Assembly (NCBI RefSeq): GCF_014642915.1
Contig: NZ_BMJE01000002.1
Span: forward strand, 496,001-560,000
Source of the DNA: Flavobacterium suaedae
GTDB lineage: Bacteria > Bacteroidota > Bacteroidia > Flavobacteriales > Flavobacteriaceae
Length of the DNA: 64,000 nt
Direction of reading: 5' to 3'
The notes under the pieces were generated by a model that saw only the letters and a program-made list of their open reading frames with translations, was not told the DNA's origin and did no database searches. Of the stretch, positions 17,230 to 27,770 are shown one piece after another (within the stretch, counting starts at the first letter, position 1; every line of letters begins with the position of its first letter). The position numbers and the translations under genes were made by a program.

Positions 17230-19014
17230 ATGGCATTAGCACAAATTATTACTCCACATATAGAAAAAGCGGTAAAAGCACTGTTTGATATCAACCTTGA
17301 AAAAGTTGAATTACAGGCTACCCGTAAAGAGTTTGAAGGGGATATAACCATGGTTATTTTCCCATTGGTAAAGCAGTTAAAAAGTAACCCTGTAGAGTTA
17401 GGAAAAAAAATAGGGGAGTACCTTGTGGAACACTCGGATATTGTAGAGCGTTTTAATGTGGTTTCCGGATTTTTAAATATTGTAATTTCCGATAACTATT
17501 ACATTAACTTCTTTAATGCTGTAAAGAATAATGAGGAGTATGGTTTTGAAAAACCTCAGGAAGGCGGTAAAGCAGTAATGGTAGAGTATGCCTCGCCAAA
17601 TACTAACAAACCGTTACACCTAGGGCACGTGCGTAATGTATTACTGGGCTATTCGGTAGCAGAGATACTAAAAGCTTCGGGTAAAAAAGTATATAAAACC
17701 CAAATTATAAACGACAGGGGTATACACATTTGTAAATCGATGGTTGCTTATGAAAAATTTGGTAACGGAGAAACGCCTGAAAGCGCCAATATAAAAGGCG
17801 ATAAACTTGTAGGGAATTACTATGTAGCTTTTGATAAAGCGTACAAAGAAGAAATAGAGGCCTTAAAAGCAGAAGGCAAAACCGAAGATGAAGCTAAGAA
17901 AAATGCACCGATACTTGTAGAAGCACAAGATATGCTACGAAAGTGGGAGGCAGGCGATGCTGAGGTTGTAGCACTCTGGGAAAAAATGAACGGCTGGGTT
18001 TACAAAGGTTTTGATGAAACTTACGAAAACATAGGTGTTGATTTTGACAGAAATTATTACGAAAGCAATACCTACCTTTTAGGGAAAGACGTTGTAGCAG
18101 ACGGACTGGCTAAAGGGGTGTTCTATAAAAAAGAAGACGGTTCGGTTTGGATAGACTTAACCGATGAAGGTCTTGATGAGAAATTAGTATTACGTGCCGA
18201 TGGTACTGCTGTGTATATGACACAGGATATAGGTACGGCAATTCAGCGTGTTAAAGACTGTCCTGATGTTGGTGGTATGGTATATACTGTAGGTAACGAA
18301 CAGGATTATCACTTTAAGGTATTATTCTTAATCCTTAAAAAACTGGGTTATGACTGGGCAGAGAATTTATACCACCTGTCTTACGGTATGGTTGATTTAC
18401 CAAGCGGTAAAATGAAAAGCCGTGAAGGTACTGTAGTAGATGCTGATGACCTAATGACCGAAATGACTGCTACGGCTAAAAATATCTCAGAAGAGTTAGG
18501 TAAGCTTGACGGCTATGGCGACGAAGAAAAGAAAAAACTATACAAGATAATAGGATTGGGTGCGTTAAAGTATTATATATTAAAAGTAGACCCTAAAAAA
18601 CGAATTCTTTTCAACCCTGAAGAGTCAGTAGATTTTGCAGGGAATACAGGACCTTTTATACAATATACTTACGCAAGGATACAGTCGTTATTACGCAGAG
18701 CAGATTTTGATTATTCATCTGCTTTAAAACCGGAAGATATAGTGTTGCAGGAAAGAGAGAAAGAGCTGTTAAAGCTGTTATTACAATACCCTGAAGTAAT
18801 ACAAAATGCGGCATCGGGTCACTCTCCGGCATTAATTGCTAACTATATTTATGAGGTGGTTAAAGAGTATAACTCCTTCTACCAAAGTGTACCTGTATTG
18901 GGTGCAGAAGTTGAAAACGAAAAAGTTTTCCGTATACAATTATCTAAAAAAGTAGGCGATACTATTAAGTCTGCCTTTACTCTTTTAGGTATAGGGGTGC
19001 CGGAGCGTATGTAA
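17230..19014 (+). CDS. argS: Arginyl-tRNA synthetase
   Basis: This 594-residue class I synthetase charges tRNA-Arg in the cytosol. It has the N-terminal additional domain (about 1-110), then EYASPNTNKPLHLGHVRNVL with the HLGH version of the HIGH motif, and KMKSREGTVV in place of KMSKS. The C-terminal DALR anticodon-binding domain ends LLGIGVPERM. ATG at 17230 (MALAQIITPHIEKAV) is the family start and lies just after a good -7 element; the longer frame from 17116 is spurious. The following SGNH gene starts 18 bp downstream and may be co-transcribed. Confidence 0.97.
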   Translation: MALAQIITPHIEKAVKALFDINLEKVELQATRKEFEGDITMVIFPLVKQLKSNPVELGKKIGEYLVEHSDIVERFNVVSGFLNIVISDNYYINFFNAVKNNEEYGFEKPQEGGKAVMVEYASPNTNKPLHLGHVRNVLLGYSVAEILKASGKKVYKTQIINDRGIHICKSMVAYEKFGNGETPESANIKGDKLVGNYYVAFDKAYKEEIEALKAEGKTEDEAKKNAPILVEAQDMLRKWEAGDAEVVALWEKMNGWVYKGFDETYENIGVDFDRNYYESNTYLLGKDVVADGLAKGVFYKKEDGSVWIDLTDEGLDEKLVLRADGTAVYMTQDIGTAIQRVKDCPDVGGMVYTVGNEQDYHFKVLFLILKKLGYDWAENLYHLSYGMVDLPSGKMKSREGTVVDADDLMTEMTATAKNISEELGKLDGYGDEEKKKLYKIIGLGALKYYILKVDPKKRILFNPEESVDFAGNTGPFIQYTYARIQSLLRRADFDYSSALKPEDIVLQEREKELLKLLLQYPEVIQNAASGHSPALIANYIYEVVKEYNSFYQSVPVLGAEVENEKVFRIQLSKKVGDTIKSAFTLLGIGVPERM

Positions 19015-19032
19015 TTAAAACCACAATTTTTT

Positions 19033-20547
19033 GTGAAACCTGATAAACCGTATTTCTTTCAGTCGTTTGCTATTGTAGTATTATCTATAGTGGCTTTCTT
19101 TATATTTAAACAGTTTTTGCCCCGAAAGATATTTAGCGAGCAGGATATCCCTGCCGAAAATGTATTAATAGACAGTATGGTTATTAAAGCCATACAGGAA
19201 ATTGATACCACGGCTATTGTAGAGAAAGATACCGTTCCGCCTAAGAAAAAGATAAAATTTAAAAAGAAGAAAGGTATTAAATACCCTACCGAAACTTTTG
19301 ACGGCTATAAAGGGCATCAACACCTTATTGCTTTTTATGAAAAACTGTTGGCGCTGGAAGAGAAAAATAAAGGCAGTGTCCGCATTGCTTATTTTGGTGA
19401 CTCTATGACAGATGGCGATTTAATCGTTCAGGATTTCCGTTCTAACTTTCAGGAGCGTTTTGGCGGTACAGGAGTAGGTTTTGTTAATATAACATCAGAG
19501 TCGGCAAATGCCCGTATTACTGTAAAGCATACCTTTTCCAGAAATTGGGATGCACAGTCCTATATTAATACACAAAAACCTACCAGCCCGTTTGGGGTAA
19601 ACGGGCATGTTTTCTTTACCAAGCACGATACTGTAAAACCTATATGGGTAAATTACAAAGCAGGCTATCAGGCAGGGCTTAATTGGTTGCAAAAACCTAC
19701 TTTGTTTTACGGTAAATCGAATAATAAAGAAGCCGAAATAGAAGTTTTTACTAAGAATGATACCATAATTAAAAAGCTAACCCCTGAAAAGGTATTAAAC
19801 ACGCTTACACTATCGCAGGAGAGTTTAAAAGAGTTTAAAGCACAATTTATTGCTGCCGACTCTATACCATTTTACGGTTTTAATTTTGATGATGGTAAGG
19901 GGGTTCATGTAGATAATTTTTCAAGCAGAGGTAATTCAGGGTTGCCAATATCAATATTCAATACCCGCTTAATGCGTGCTTTTGATGAAAAATTGGGCTA
20001 TGATTTAATTGTGCTGCACTATGGTACGAATGTGCTTAATTACGGCAGTTATAATTACGGTTGGTATACTAAGCGTATGGGCAGGGTGGTACAGCATATA
20101 AGGGAGTGTTTCCCTAATGCAGATATATTGATTATATCTACTGCTGATAAGTCCTCTAAATATGATATGGAGATGAAAACGGACTCAGCTGTGGTACCCT
20201 TAACATTGGCTCAAAAGAGATATGCTGTAGAGCAGGAAGCTGCTTTTGTAAATCTGTATTTACTTATGGGCGGAGAGAACAGTATGGTAGAATGGGTAGA
20301 GCAGGAAAAACCATTAGCAAATAAAGATTATACGCACTTTAATTATCGTGGTGCTAAAAAAGTAGCAGGACTTGTATACCAACAGCTAATGGATGGGTAT
20401 GAGGAGTTTAAGAAAATGAAGAAGGAAAGTGAAAAAGGAACTAAGCCCAAAGGATTAACAAAAGCATCATCAGTTAAAAAAACAGATTCCCTAAAACCGG
20501 CAGATTCTTTATCACATAAAAAAGACACTATTATAAATGGTTACTAA
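19033..20547 (+). CDS. Membrane-anchored SGNH/GDSL-like hydrolase
   Basis: This 504-residue protein starts with GTG at 19033; the next in-frame Met would remove the membrane anchor. One transmembrane segment (about 9-27) leads to a periplasmic domain. RIAYFGDSMTDGDL is block I of SGNH hydrolases with the nucleophile Ser, LIVLHYGTNVLNYG is block III, and DYTHFNYRGAK near 435 gives the Asp/His pair. It ends in a Lys/Ser-rich tail. The 11-nt overlap with the next SGNH gene and an MBOAT gene after that suggest acetyl-ester handling on a cell-envelope glycan. Confidence 0.8.
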   Translation: MKPDKPYFFQSFAIVVLSIVAFFIFKQFLPRKIFSEQDIPAENVLIDSMVIKAIQEIDTTAIVEKDTVPPKKKIKFKKKKGIKYPTETFDGYKGHQHLIAFYEKLLALEEKNKGSVRIAYFGDSMTDGDLIVQDFRSNFQERFGGTGVGFVNITSESANARITVKHTFSRNWDAQSYINTQKPTSPFGVNGHVFFTKHDTVKPIWVNYKAGYQAGLNWLQKPTLFYGKSNNKEAEIEVFTKNDTIIKKLTPEKVLNTLTLSQESLKEFKAQFIAADSIPFYGFNFDDGKGVHVDNFSSRGNSGLPISIFNTRLMRAFDEKLGYDLIVLHYGTNVLNYGSYNYGWYTKRMGRVVQHIRECFPNADILIISTADKSSKYDMEMKTDSAVVPLTLAQKRYAVEQEAAFVNLYLLMGGENSMVEWVEQEKPLANKDYTHFNYRGAKKVAGLVYQQLMDGYEEFKKMKKESEKGTKPKGLTKASSVKKTDSLKPADSLSHKKDTIINGY

Positions 20548-21979
20548 ATATTTCGCAATACTTTTTTGTGTAATAACTACAGTTGCTTTTTCACAAATAG
20601 ATTCGCAAACAGATTCTTTGATTGTGCAAACGGACAGTATAGTTATTGATTCTGTTACGGTAATAGAACAGGAAACAAATTGTATTACCAATCCTAATGC
20701 ACTAACTCCTATTTTTGAAAAGCTCTACACTTTGGAGCAGGAAAAAAAAGGGAAAATAAATATTGTACATATAGGAGACTCCCATATACAGGCAGATATT
20801 TTTAGTGATGTAATTCGTGTAAACTTACAATCTGAATTTGGTAATGGCGGTTTCGGTTTTTCCTTTCCATACCGTTTAGCAAAAACAAACGGTAGTACTT
20901 CGGTACGGTTTAAATCGAATATAGAGTGGGAGCACCGCAGAAATGTATACCCTCCCGAAAAAGGTATAGAGGTAGGACTTAGTGGTATAGCTTTAAATAC
21001 CAAAGAAGATTTTGTTATAGAAACAGAAGTGCGAGATACGGCTTATAATTTTAATACTATTAAGTTAATTACGCCTTATAACCTCCCATTATTTGATTTA
21101 GCTACCAGCTCAAAAGATATTATTATTGAATCGAAAGAGCCTAAAGTAGTTAGCCATAAAATAAAAAGCGGAGAAGCACTTTCTGTAATAGCACAAAAGT
21201 ATAATACTTCCGTCTCGGCTATTAAACAAGCCAACGATATGCGTTCTAATACCATATATGCAGGTAAAGTATTAAAAATACCTACCGGTGAAATGGAAAA
21301 GAAAACAATAAGTCGTTCGGAGTTTATACCATTGCAGTTAGAAGCTGATTCTTTGTCTTATTACTACCATAGCCAAGAAAGGTTATCAAAAATATACATA
21401 CTCCCTACAAAAAGTGTAAGTCCTTATGAACTTAACGGGGTGGTACTGGAAAATGATACTCCGGGTATTATATATCACGGTATAGGGGTTAATGGTGCCA
21501 AAGCAATTGATTATAATAAATATCCGCTATTTTTTAAGCAGTTACCGGTATTACAGCCTGATTTAATTATTGTTTCGTTAGGTACAAATGAATCGTTTGA
21601 AAAAATAGAAACAGATAAGTTTATAACGGAATTAAATACTTTTATAACCAATATAAAAATAGCTAACCCAAATGCTTGTGTTTTAGTTATGACACCACCT
21701 CCGTCACTATTTAAAAAACGTTACCCTAATACTTTTGCAGGTTCATACAGCAGCGCAATACTACAACAGGAAAGCGAAACCTATTATGCCTCATGGGATT
21801 TATTTACCGAAATGGGAGGCTTATATAGTGTACCTGATAATGCTAAGAAAGGTTTAATGTCTACTGACAGGATACACTATTCTGTACAAGGGTATGTACT
21901 ACAGGGTGAGCGATTCATTGAATCATTTAATAAAGCATACAATAATTTTAAACTAATGAAAGAAGATGCAGTGGATTGA
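20537..21979 (+). CDS. Secreted SGNH-like hydrolase with an inserted LysM domain
   Basis: This 480-residue protein has a signal peptide (cleavage near VAFSQ). SGNH block I is INIVHIGDSHIQADIF (about 78-93). A LysM domain (about 208-252; HKIKSGEALSVIAQKYN, ending VLKIP) is inserted in the hydrolase fold. IIVSLGTNESF is block III and DRIHYSVQGY holds the catalytic Asp/His. LysM implies peptidoglycan binding, so the substrate may be an O-acetylated wall glycan. It overlaps both neighbours (11 nt and 14 nt), so the three genes form a tight operon. Confidence 0.82.
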   Translation: MVTKYFAILFCVITTVAFSQIDSQTDSLIVQTDSIVIDSVTVIEQETNCITNPNALTPIFEKLYTLEQEKKGKINIVHIGDSHIQADIFSDVIRVNLQSEFGNGGFGFSFPYRLAKTNGSTSVRFKSNIEWEHRRNVYPPEKGIEVGLSGIALNTKEDFVIETEVRDTAYNFNTIKLITPYNLPLFDLATSSKDIIIESKEPKVVSHKIKSGEALSVIAQKYNTSVSAIKQANDMRSNTIYAGKVLKIPTGEMEKKTISRSEFIPLQLEADSLSYYYHSQERLSKIYILPTKSVSPYELNGVVLENDTPGIIYHGIGVNGAKAIDYNKYPLFFKQLPVLQPDLIIVSLGTNESFEKIETDKFITELNTFITNIKIANPNACVLVMTPPPSLFKKRYPNTFAGSYSSAILQQESETYYASWDLFTEMGGLYSVPDNAKKGLMSTDRIHYSVQGYVLQGERFIESFNKAYNNFKLMKEDAVD

Positions 21980-23633
21980 TATACTACCGCAAATAACATG
22001 GGAGCAAGTGCAGGGGTGGTTTACATACGACCCTTCCAGACCGTTGTTATTTAACTCAGGTTTATTTCTTGGGTTGTTTGTAGTTTTCTATGCAATTTAC
22101 TTAGCATTACGTAAAACGTTTTATGCCCGCATCTTCTATGTAATCTGTTTTTCATTATTCTTTTATTATAAGTCCAGCGGTATGTACTTCCTGTTACTGA
22201 TGTTTACTTCGGTAATGGATTATACCCTCAGTTATTTCCTGTATCGGGAAACAAAAGAGTCGCAACGGAAACTATATGTATGGTTTAGTGTTGTGGTTAA
22301 CCTGAGCTTCTTAGCTTATTTTAAGTATAGTAACTTTTTGATAGGTAACTATAACGACTTATTTGGCGGGCAGTTTGCTTTTTATGATGTTATCCTGCCT
22401 GTAGGTATTTCATTTTATACTTTCCAGTCTATTAGTTATACGGTAGAAATTTACCGTAAAGAGATAACGCCGGCTAAAAGTTTCCCTGATTATTTATTCT
22501 TTGTTTCGTTTTTTCCGCAGCTTGTAGCAGGACCAATAGTTAGGGCTAAAGATTTTATACCTAAAATATACGAGAAACTGTCTATCACTAAAAGAGATGT
22601 AAACTACGGGCTTTTCTTAATAATAGGCGGGGTTCTAAAGAAGACAGTAATATCCGATTATATATCAATAAACTTTGTAGACAGGGTTTTTGATTCCCCT
22701 AATACGTATACTGCCTTCGAAAACCTGATGGCAACATATGGATACACACTGCAAATTTACTGTGATTTTTCAGGGTATAGTGATATGGCAATAGGTATCG
22801 CATTATTATTAGGTTTTGAGTTACCGCCCAACTTCCGTACACCCTATAAATCAATTAATATTACAGAGTTTTGGCGCAGGTGGCATATATCGCTATCTAC
22901 ATGGCTTAAAGATTTCTTGTATATATCAGTTGGAGGAAACAGAAAAGGAACTTTTGCAGGGTTTTTATTCCCAACATTATTTTTTGTAGGGGTAATAGTA
23001 TGGGGTATAATACACTTGGAAGAAAGCTATATACCATTAATTATTGGGGTAGGAGCATTAACTGTTTTTATACTATCGCTTATTTTAGTAAAAGACAAAC
23101 AGAAAACACTAACCACTAATGCCAACCTTTTAACAACAATGCTATTAGGGGGCTTATGGCACGGTGCCAGTATACGCTTTATAGTATGGGGTGCACTGCA
23201 CGGTATGGCATTAATAGTACACAAGCTGTTTATGACTATTTTCCCTTTTAAGAAAGGAGAACATAAAAAACGAAGTAGTATTTTAGGTAATTTTATAGCA
23301 GGAGTACTTACATTTCATTTTGTGGCATTTTGCTGGATATTTTTCAGAGCAAAAGATTTTGACAGGGCGCTTGCCATAATACAGAATATAGGTAAAGTTA
23401 GTATTGATTTAGAACAGTGGCAAACTATTATAACAGGTTATAAACATGTTTTTCTTTTAATGCTTATAGGCTATATATGGCATTTTCTTCCTGAAAATAT
23501 TATTAATGCCATGTGGAAAGCATTTAACAAAACGCCTTTAGTGGCAAAAGCTATTATATTAGGTTTTGTGTATTGGGTAGTATATGCAATAGCTTCAGCA
23601 GGACCACAACCATTTATATACTTTCAGTTTTAA
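21966..23633 (+). CDS. MBOAT-family O-acyltransferase (AlgI/PatA type)
   Basis: This 555-residue multi-pass inner-membrane acyltransferase shows MBOAT features: CDFSGYSDMAIGIALLLG, FWRRWHISLSTWLKDFLYI and LLGGLWHGASIRFIVWGALH, the last carrying the two key histidines. Related AlgI, PatA and DltB proteins pass acetyl or alanyl groups across the membrane to extracytoplasmic polymers. With two SGNH proteins in the same overlapping operon, this is a PatA/PatB-like arrangement for O-acetylation of peptidoglycan or another envelope polysaccharide. The polymer is not identifiable from sequence. Confidence 0.9.
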   Translation: MQWIDILPQITWEQVQGWFTYDPSRPLLFNSGLFLGLFVVFYAIYLALRKTFYARIFYVICFSLFFYYKSSGMYFLLLMFTSVMDYTLSYFLYRETKESQRKLYVWFSVVVNLSFLAYFKYSNFLIGNYNDLFGGQFAFYDVILPVGISFYTFQSISYTVEIYRKEITPAKSFPDYLFFVSFFPQLVAGPIVRAKDFIPKIYEKLSITKRDVNYGLFLIIGGVLKKTVISDYISINFVDRVFDSPNTYTAFENLMATYGYTLQIYCDFSGYSDMAIGIALLLGFELPPNFRTPYKSINITEFWRRWHISLSTWLKDFLYISVGGNRKGTFAGFLFPTLFFVGVIVWGIIHLEESYIPLIIGVGALTVFILSLILVKDKQKTLTTNANLLTTMLLGGLWHGASIRFIVWGALHGMALIVHKLFMTIFPFKKGEHKKRSSILGNFIAGVLTFHFVAFCWIFFRAKDFDRALAIIQNIGKVSIDLEQWQTIITGYKHVFLLMLIGYIWHFLPENIINAMWKAFNKTPLVAKAIILGFVYWVVYAIASAGPQPFIYFQF

Positions 23634-23738
23634 ATATAACAATCAAGCTTAATTTTGTTGTTAATAGTAGCGATTGCTTTCTTCTTTAAGAATATAAATT
23701 TTCATTTTCTTAAATTGCTGGCTTAAATGTAATTTACT

Positions 23739-25130
23739 ATGAAAAAAACTTTACTATTATTAGCATTTTCGCTATCAATATTTTTTACAACTAAAACTGT
23801 AGCGCAGGAATATAACTTAAATATGTTTGACCAGGCAGTTTACTATGGTATGTATGAAGCTACCGTAAGTGAACCTGTACCTGATGGAGCTATACGAAAC
23901 AGTAACTCATCATACGGTAAAAAGTTTACAGAAGAACAATTGGCTTCTTTCGGGAATACACTTACAATGACTGTTACTTTACATCCACTTTGTGATAATT
24001 ATGACAGGATTGGAAACGTAAACCTTGTATTTACCGAAAAAGGTGTTACTACTTATGATTATAATGATGTTATACGTATAGAGATAGGTAGATTTATTAC
24101 ACCATTTATGGATTTGAGAGTGACTGACCCGGACAGTGTGCCTTATGTTTTTGAATTAGATAATTTAACAGGTGTTTTTCATAATGAAGAAATTACTTCT
24201 AACTATGATATTTGGGTAGAGCTTGAAGTATATGGTTATCAGGGAGGTCCTGGCCAGGGAGGTGCAGCTGAGGAGATACCGATTTGTGAAGGCAGAAATG
24301 ATGTTTATATGGGGTCGCTTGACTTTACTTCGACTACGGATGAAACAGTAGAAGAGCCTAATTTTCTTCTACCGTTAGAACATAAGTATGAGCTTAAAAA
24401 TTATACATTAGAGGGAACTGATGTATTAGGAGAAACAGTAAGAACATTAAGCTTTACACTTGAAGAGCATGTAACAGACGCTACAATACATCTTATAACA
24501 TCCAATCACGGTTCTAATTCAGGAGGAGAAGAATATATAAGAAGGTGGCATTATATATATTTTGATGACGAATTAGTAGCTAATTATAAGCCCGGAGGAG
24601 TATCGTGTGTACCTTTCTTTGAATATAACACACAGCCAAGCTGTATTTATTACGATTGTTCTACAAACCCTGCGTATCCCAGACCTGATAACGATGCAGC
24701 ATGGTCATGGAATAACTGGTGCCCGGGCGATAAAATTCCTAACAGAGTGATAGAACTTGGAGATTTGGAAGCTGGTGAACACAGCTTTAAAATAGATGTT
24801 CCTGATGCTCAGTTTGTAGGTGAACAAGGTTATTTTCCAATGTCAGTATATATACAAGGGCAATCAGCAACGGGAGGTCTAGCTCTTGATGCACCTGCTT
24901 TTGAAAAGGCTTCATTTAGTGTATATCCTAACCCTGTAGAAAATATAGTAACAATTTCGGCAGAAGGAAAAGAAATAGCTTTAGTAAACGTGGTAAATAC
25001 TTTAGGACAAACAGTGCTTACAGGAAAGAATGAGAAAATAGACCTTTCTGAAATGCAACAAGGTATTTATGTTATTGAAGTGAAATTTACAGATGGAACA
25101 GATGCTGTAAATAAAATAGTTAAGAAATAA
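23739..25130 (+). CDS. Secreted PNGase F-like peptide N-glycosidase with T9SS sorting domain
   Basis: This 463-residue protein has a signal peptide (to about TVAQ). The body resembles flavobacterial PNGase F: LHPLCDNYDRIGNVNLVF matches the region around the catalytic Asp60 (here Asp89), IEIGRFITPFMD matches its IGRFITPYW stretch, and GGEEYIRRWHY and NNWCPGDKIPNRVIEL match the C-terminal jelly roll. It should release N-glycans from proteins outside the cell. The C-terminus (FSVYPNPVENIVTIS, ending NKIVKK) is a type A type IX secretion tail. Family identity is from recall and divergence is considerable, so exact activity is uncertain. Confidence 0.78.
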   Translation: MKKTLLLLAFSLSIFFTTKTVAQEYNLNMFDQAVYYGMYEATVSEPVPDGAIRNSNSSYGKKFTEEQLASFGNTLTMTVTLHPLCDNYDRIGNVNLVFTEKGVTTYDYNDVIRIEIGRFITPFMDLRVTDPDSVPYVFELDNLTGVFHNEEITSNYDIWVELEVYGYQGGPGQGGAAEEIPICEGRNDVYMGSLDFTSTTDETVEEPNFLLPLEHKYELKNYTLEGTDVLGETVRTLSFTLEEHVTDATIHLITSNHGSNSGGEEYIRRWHYIYFDDELVANYKPGGVSCVPFFEYNTQPSCIYYDCSTNPAYPRPDNDAAWSWNNWCPGDKIPNRVIELGDLEAGEHSFKIDVPDAQFVGEQGYFPMSVYIQGQSATGGLALDAPAFEKASFSVYPNPVENIVTISAEGKEIALVNVVNTLGQTVLTGKNEKIDLSEMQQGIYVIEVKFTDGTDAVNKIVKK

Positions 25131-25158
25131 TTTTTGTGTATTTTATATCTTGGAGTGA

Positions 25159-25187
25159 GAAATCCGCCGTATGGCGGATTTTTTTTA
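25159..25187. terminator. Bidirectional terminator
   Basis: The stem AATCCGCC/GGCGGATT with a GTAT loop and a long T run lies between convergent genes. Confidence 0.9.
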
Positions 25188-25217
25188 TTCTCCGGTATAA
25201 AGAAAATAAAAGTTTAA

Positions 25218-27770
25218 TTAAAAACTCAAACGTATTAAAGCGTTAGGTGTACGCTGCAGTGCAAAGGTGTTTATTACCTCTATGTCTTCCTGATTATTAA
25301 TTCGGTAATAACGGTTGATTATATTTTCACGATTAAATATGTTTAGTATAGATAAACCGAATTGTAACCTAACTTTGGGTTTAATATCCCAACGATAAGA
25401 TGCTGAAAAGTTAACCTGAAAAAAGCTGGCAATATTGTATGAGTTGGGGTAGTCATAAAAAATAGATGGGTTGCCGTTATTATCATATACAGGAATGTTT
25501 AGCACAGGTTTAGTATAAGGGTGTCCTGTAAACCATTTGGATCCCAGTGCTATTTTAAAGTTATACCATTCATAAATAGCAGCAGTATTTATAGTATGGC
25601 TTATCTCAAAACTATTACTAAATTTTTCAGGCTCAACATCATCAAACCTATAGGTGTTATTATTCCATGTATAGCTTAACCATGTATAAAAGTTTTTAAA
25701 CTGCTTTTGCACTAAAAACTCTGTACCGTAAACCTTGTAACTCCCTTTTGACTGCACTTGTTGTAATTGATCCTGAAAAGCCTGTCCATAGGTAGTGATG
25801 CCATCTACTGTTTTGTAAAAATTATCGAGCGATACCAGCCAGCCCCTGTCTTTAAATGTAACACCCGCAGAAAATTGTTTACTGCGTTGCACAGGTACAT
25901 CAATATCATTAGCCAGTACCCACCGTCTTTTTTCAAGGCCTAAAAAGTCTCCCTGTAATTCTACTACCTGAGATATTGTTTGGCTTTTGGATTCGGCTAA
26001 TAATTCCACCTGCCAAGCACCATCAAACATATAGTTAAATTGTAATCGGGGCTCTATATATATTGTTTTTAACTGCTCAATATAATTAAAACGAAGTCCT
26101 GAACGAACGTATATTTTCTCTTTCTCAGGAGCATATTCCAGTTCTCCTATTAAAGCATGTGTTCTTAATATCTGGTTAAGAGTTCTGTTATTAGCAAGCA
26201 TTGTCATAGTCTCATTTACCTCATCAGTATTCTCAATCTTCGTAGAGTTAAACTGATACCCGCTATGCAATGTAAACATGGGAGCTAAAGTATTACTGTT
26301 TCTGATGCGAAAGCCTCCGTCGTAAACTTTGTTTTCCTGCTTAGTAGTTTCGTTAGTTTCTATAGATTGATTGGTACTGTATACATTATAAAGTGAACCA
26401 TATACATCAAAACTTGTGCTGTGTGTTTCATTCCAGTTTGTTTTAAACCCTGCAGAGCCACCATACGTTTCCTGGTCAAGGTTGCTAACAGTGGTAATTA
26501 CATTAGCGTTATCTATAGTTCCCTGAGTAAAGTCTAAACGGTTATTTATACCCAATACATGGAGGTATAAATCACTTCTTTCTCCAATTTTTTTATGGTA
26601 CTGCCCTGTAAAATCATAAAAGTAAAACTCCTTATCACTTTTGTAATTAACATCTGTGCTATTGGCCAGTTCTGTAACTACAGTATTTTGAAATATTCTT
26701 TCAGAGTATTTAGAATAAGTGGGTAGGTCGAGAAAATCAGTAAACGAGCGTCTTGCCGAAAGTTCTAAGTTTGCGCTATCTGATAATTTGAATTTTGTGT
26801 AAAAATCAGTATTAATCATGTTACTGCCTATAGTAGTAGAGCCATCCTCTATATGTTCAGTTCTGGAAGATATATCTACAACGCTTGAAACACTTTCTCC
26901 GTAAAATGCTGAGGTACCATTTTTAGATATTTTAACATCATAAGCTATGTTAGGGTTAATAGCGGATATTAAACCGAAAAAGTGACCTGTTTGAAATAAA
27001 CGTATGCCATTCCACATAAATAGGTTTTGATCGTGTGTGCCTCCGCGAACGTTGATGTTGGAAACAGTTTCATCAATACTCATTATACCCGGTAATTGCT
27101 GCATTGTTTGTAGTACATCAGGCTCTATAAGACCGGGTAGTATACCAAATTTTTCCGGTGAAATATTAAAACTACCATCTTTCTTTTTAGATATACCTGT
27201 GGTAAGGTAACGCTCTGTAATTATTTCATCCAGCTCTATTATATTAAGTCCTAGTATTATTTGCAGGCAGTCGCCATCACTTTCTTTTGGTTCTATAACA
27301 GTAGGTATATAACCTAAGTGCCCTATGTATAGTTTTTTAGGCAGGGAAGATGAGTTGATTTCAAAATAGCCATCAATACCGCTTACAATACTTTCACTTT
27401 CATTAAATTGTACAGAAACATTTTCTATAGCATTTCCAAATTCATCAGTTATATAAGCACAAAACCTCTTTTTACGAACTGTTGCATTTTTATACACAAC
27501 TATATACTCATTTATCTCTTTAAAAAACAAATTAGTTCGGTTAGTTATATAAACTAATTTAGCTTTAAGGGGAATGCGTTTTTCAGGAGGGAAAATACTA
27601 TGCCCGAAAACATCTTTTTCAGTATAACTAAACTTTACACTATGCTGTTTAGCTATAGTGTCTAAAATTTGTTTTAAGGCAATACTTTTTACTTCGTCTT
27701 GTCCGTATGCACGGACCACGAAAAAAAAAACAGTGGAAAATATAAGCAGGTTTTTAATGCTTACTTTCAT
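25218..27770 (-). CDS. TonB-dependent receptor with N-terminal STN domain (FecA-like)
   Basis: This 850-residue outer-membrane receptor has a signal peptide to about AYGQ. An STN signalling domain spans about 26-93 (IALKQILDTIAKQHSVKFSY). A carboxypeptidase-regulatory-like domain covers about 103-180, then a plug (LQTMQQLPGIMSIDETVSNI, then NVRGGTHDQN), then a 22-strand-type barrel ending in ALIRLSF. The STN domain is what lets a TonB receptor signal to a FecR anti-sigma factor, and the FecR and sigma genes sit immediately upstream, with FecR overlapping by 17 nt. The substrate is unknown; the convergent neighbour is a PNGase F-like glycosidase. Confidence 0.88.
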   Translation of the reverse strand: MKVSIKNLLIFSTVFFFVVRAYGQDEVKSIALKQILDTIAKQHSVKFSYTEKDVFGHSIFPPEKRIPLKAKLVYITNRTNLFFKEINEYIVVYKNATVRKKRFCAYITDEFGNAIENVSVQFNESESIVSGIDGYFEINSSSLPKKLYIGHLGYIPTVIEPKESDGDCLQIILGLNIIELDEIITERYLTTGISKKKDGSFNISPEKFGILPGLIEPDVLQTMQQLPGIMSIDETVSNINVRGGTHDQNLFMWNGIRLFQTGHFFGLISAINPNIAYDVKISKNGTSAFYGESVSSVVDISSRTEHIEDGSTTIGSNMINTDFYTKFKLSDSANLELSARRSFTDFLDLPTYSKYSERIFQNTVVTELANSTDVNYKSDKEFYFYDFTGQYHKKIGERSDLYLHVLGINNRLDFTQGTIDNANVITTVSNLDQETYGGSAGFKTNWNETHSTSFDVYGSLYNVYSTNQSIETNETTKQENKVYDGGFRIRNSNTLAPMFTLHSGYQFNSTKIENTDEVNETMTMLANNRTLNQILRTHALIGELEYAPEKEKIYVRSGLRFNYIEQLKTIYIEPRLQFNYMFDGAWQVELLAESKSQTISQVVELQGDFLGLEKRRWVLANDIDVPVQRSKQFSAGVTFKDRGWLVSLDNFYKTVDGITTYGQAFQDQLQQVQSKGSYKVYGTEFLVQKQFKNFYTWLSYTWNNNTYRFDDVEPEKFSNSFEISHTINTAAIYEWYNFKIALGSKWFTGHPYTKPVLNIPVYDNNGNPSIFYDYPNSYNIASFFQVNFSASYRWDIKPKVRLQFGLSILNIFNRENIINRYYRINNQEDIEVINTFALQRTPNALIRLSF

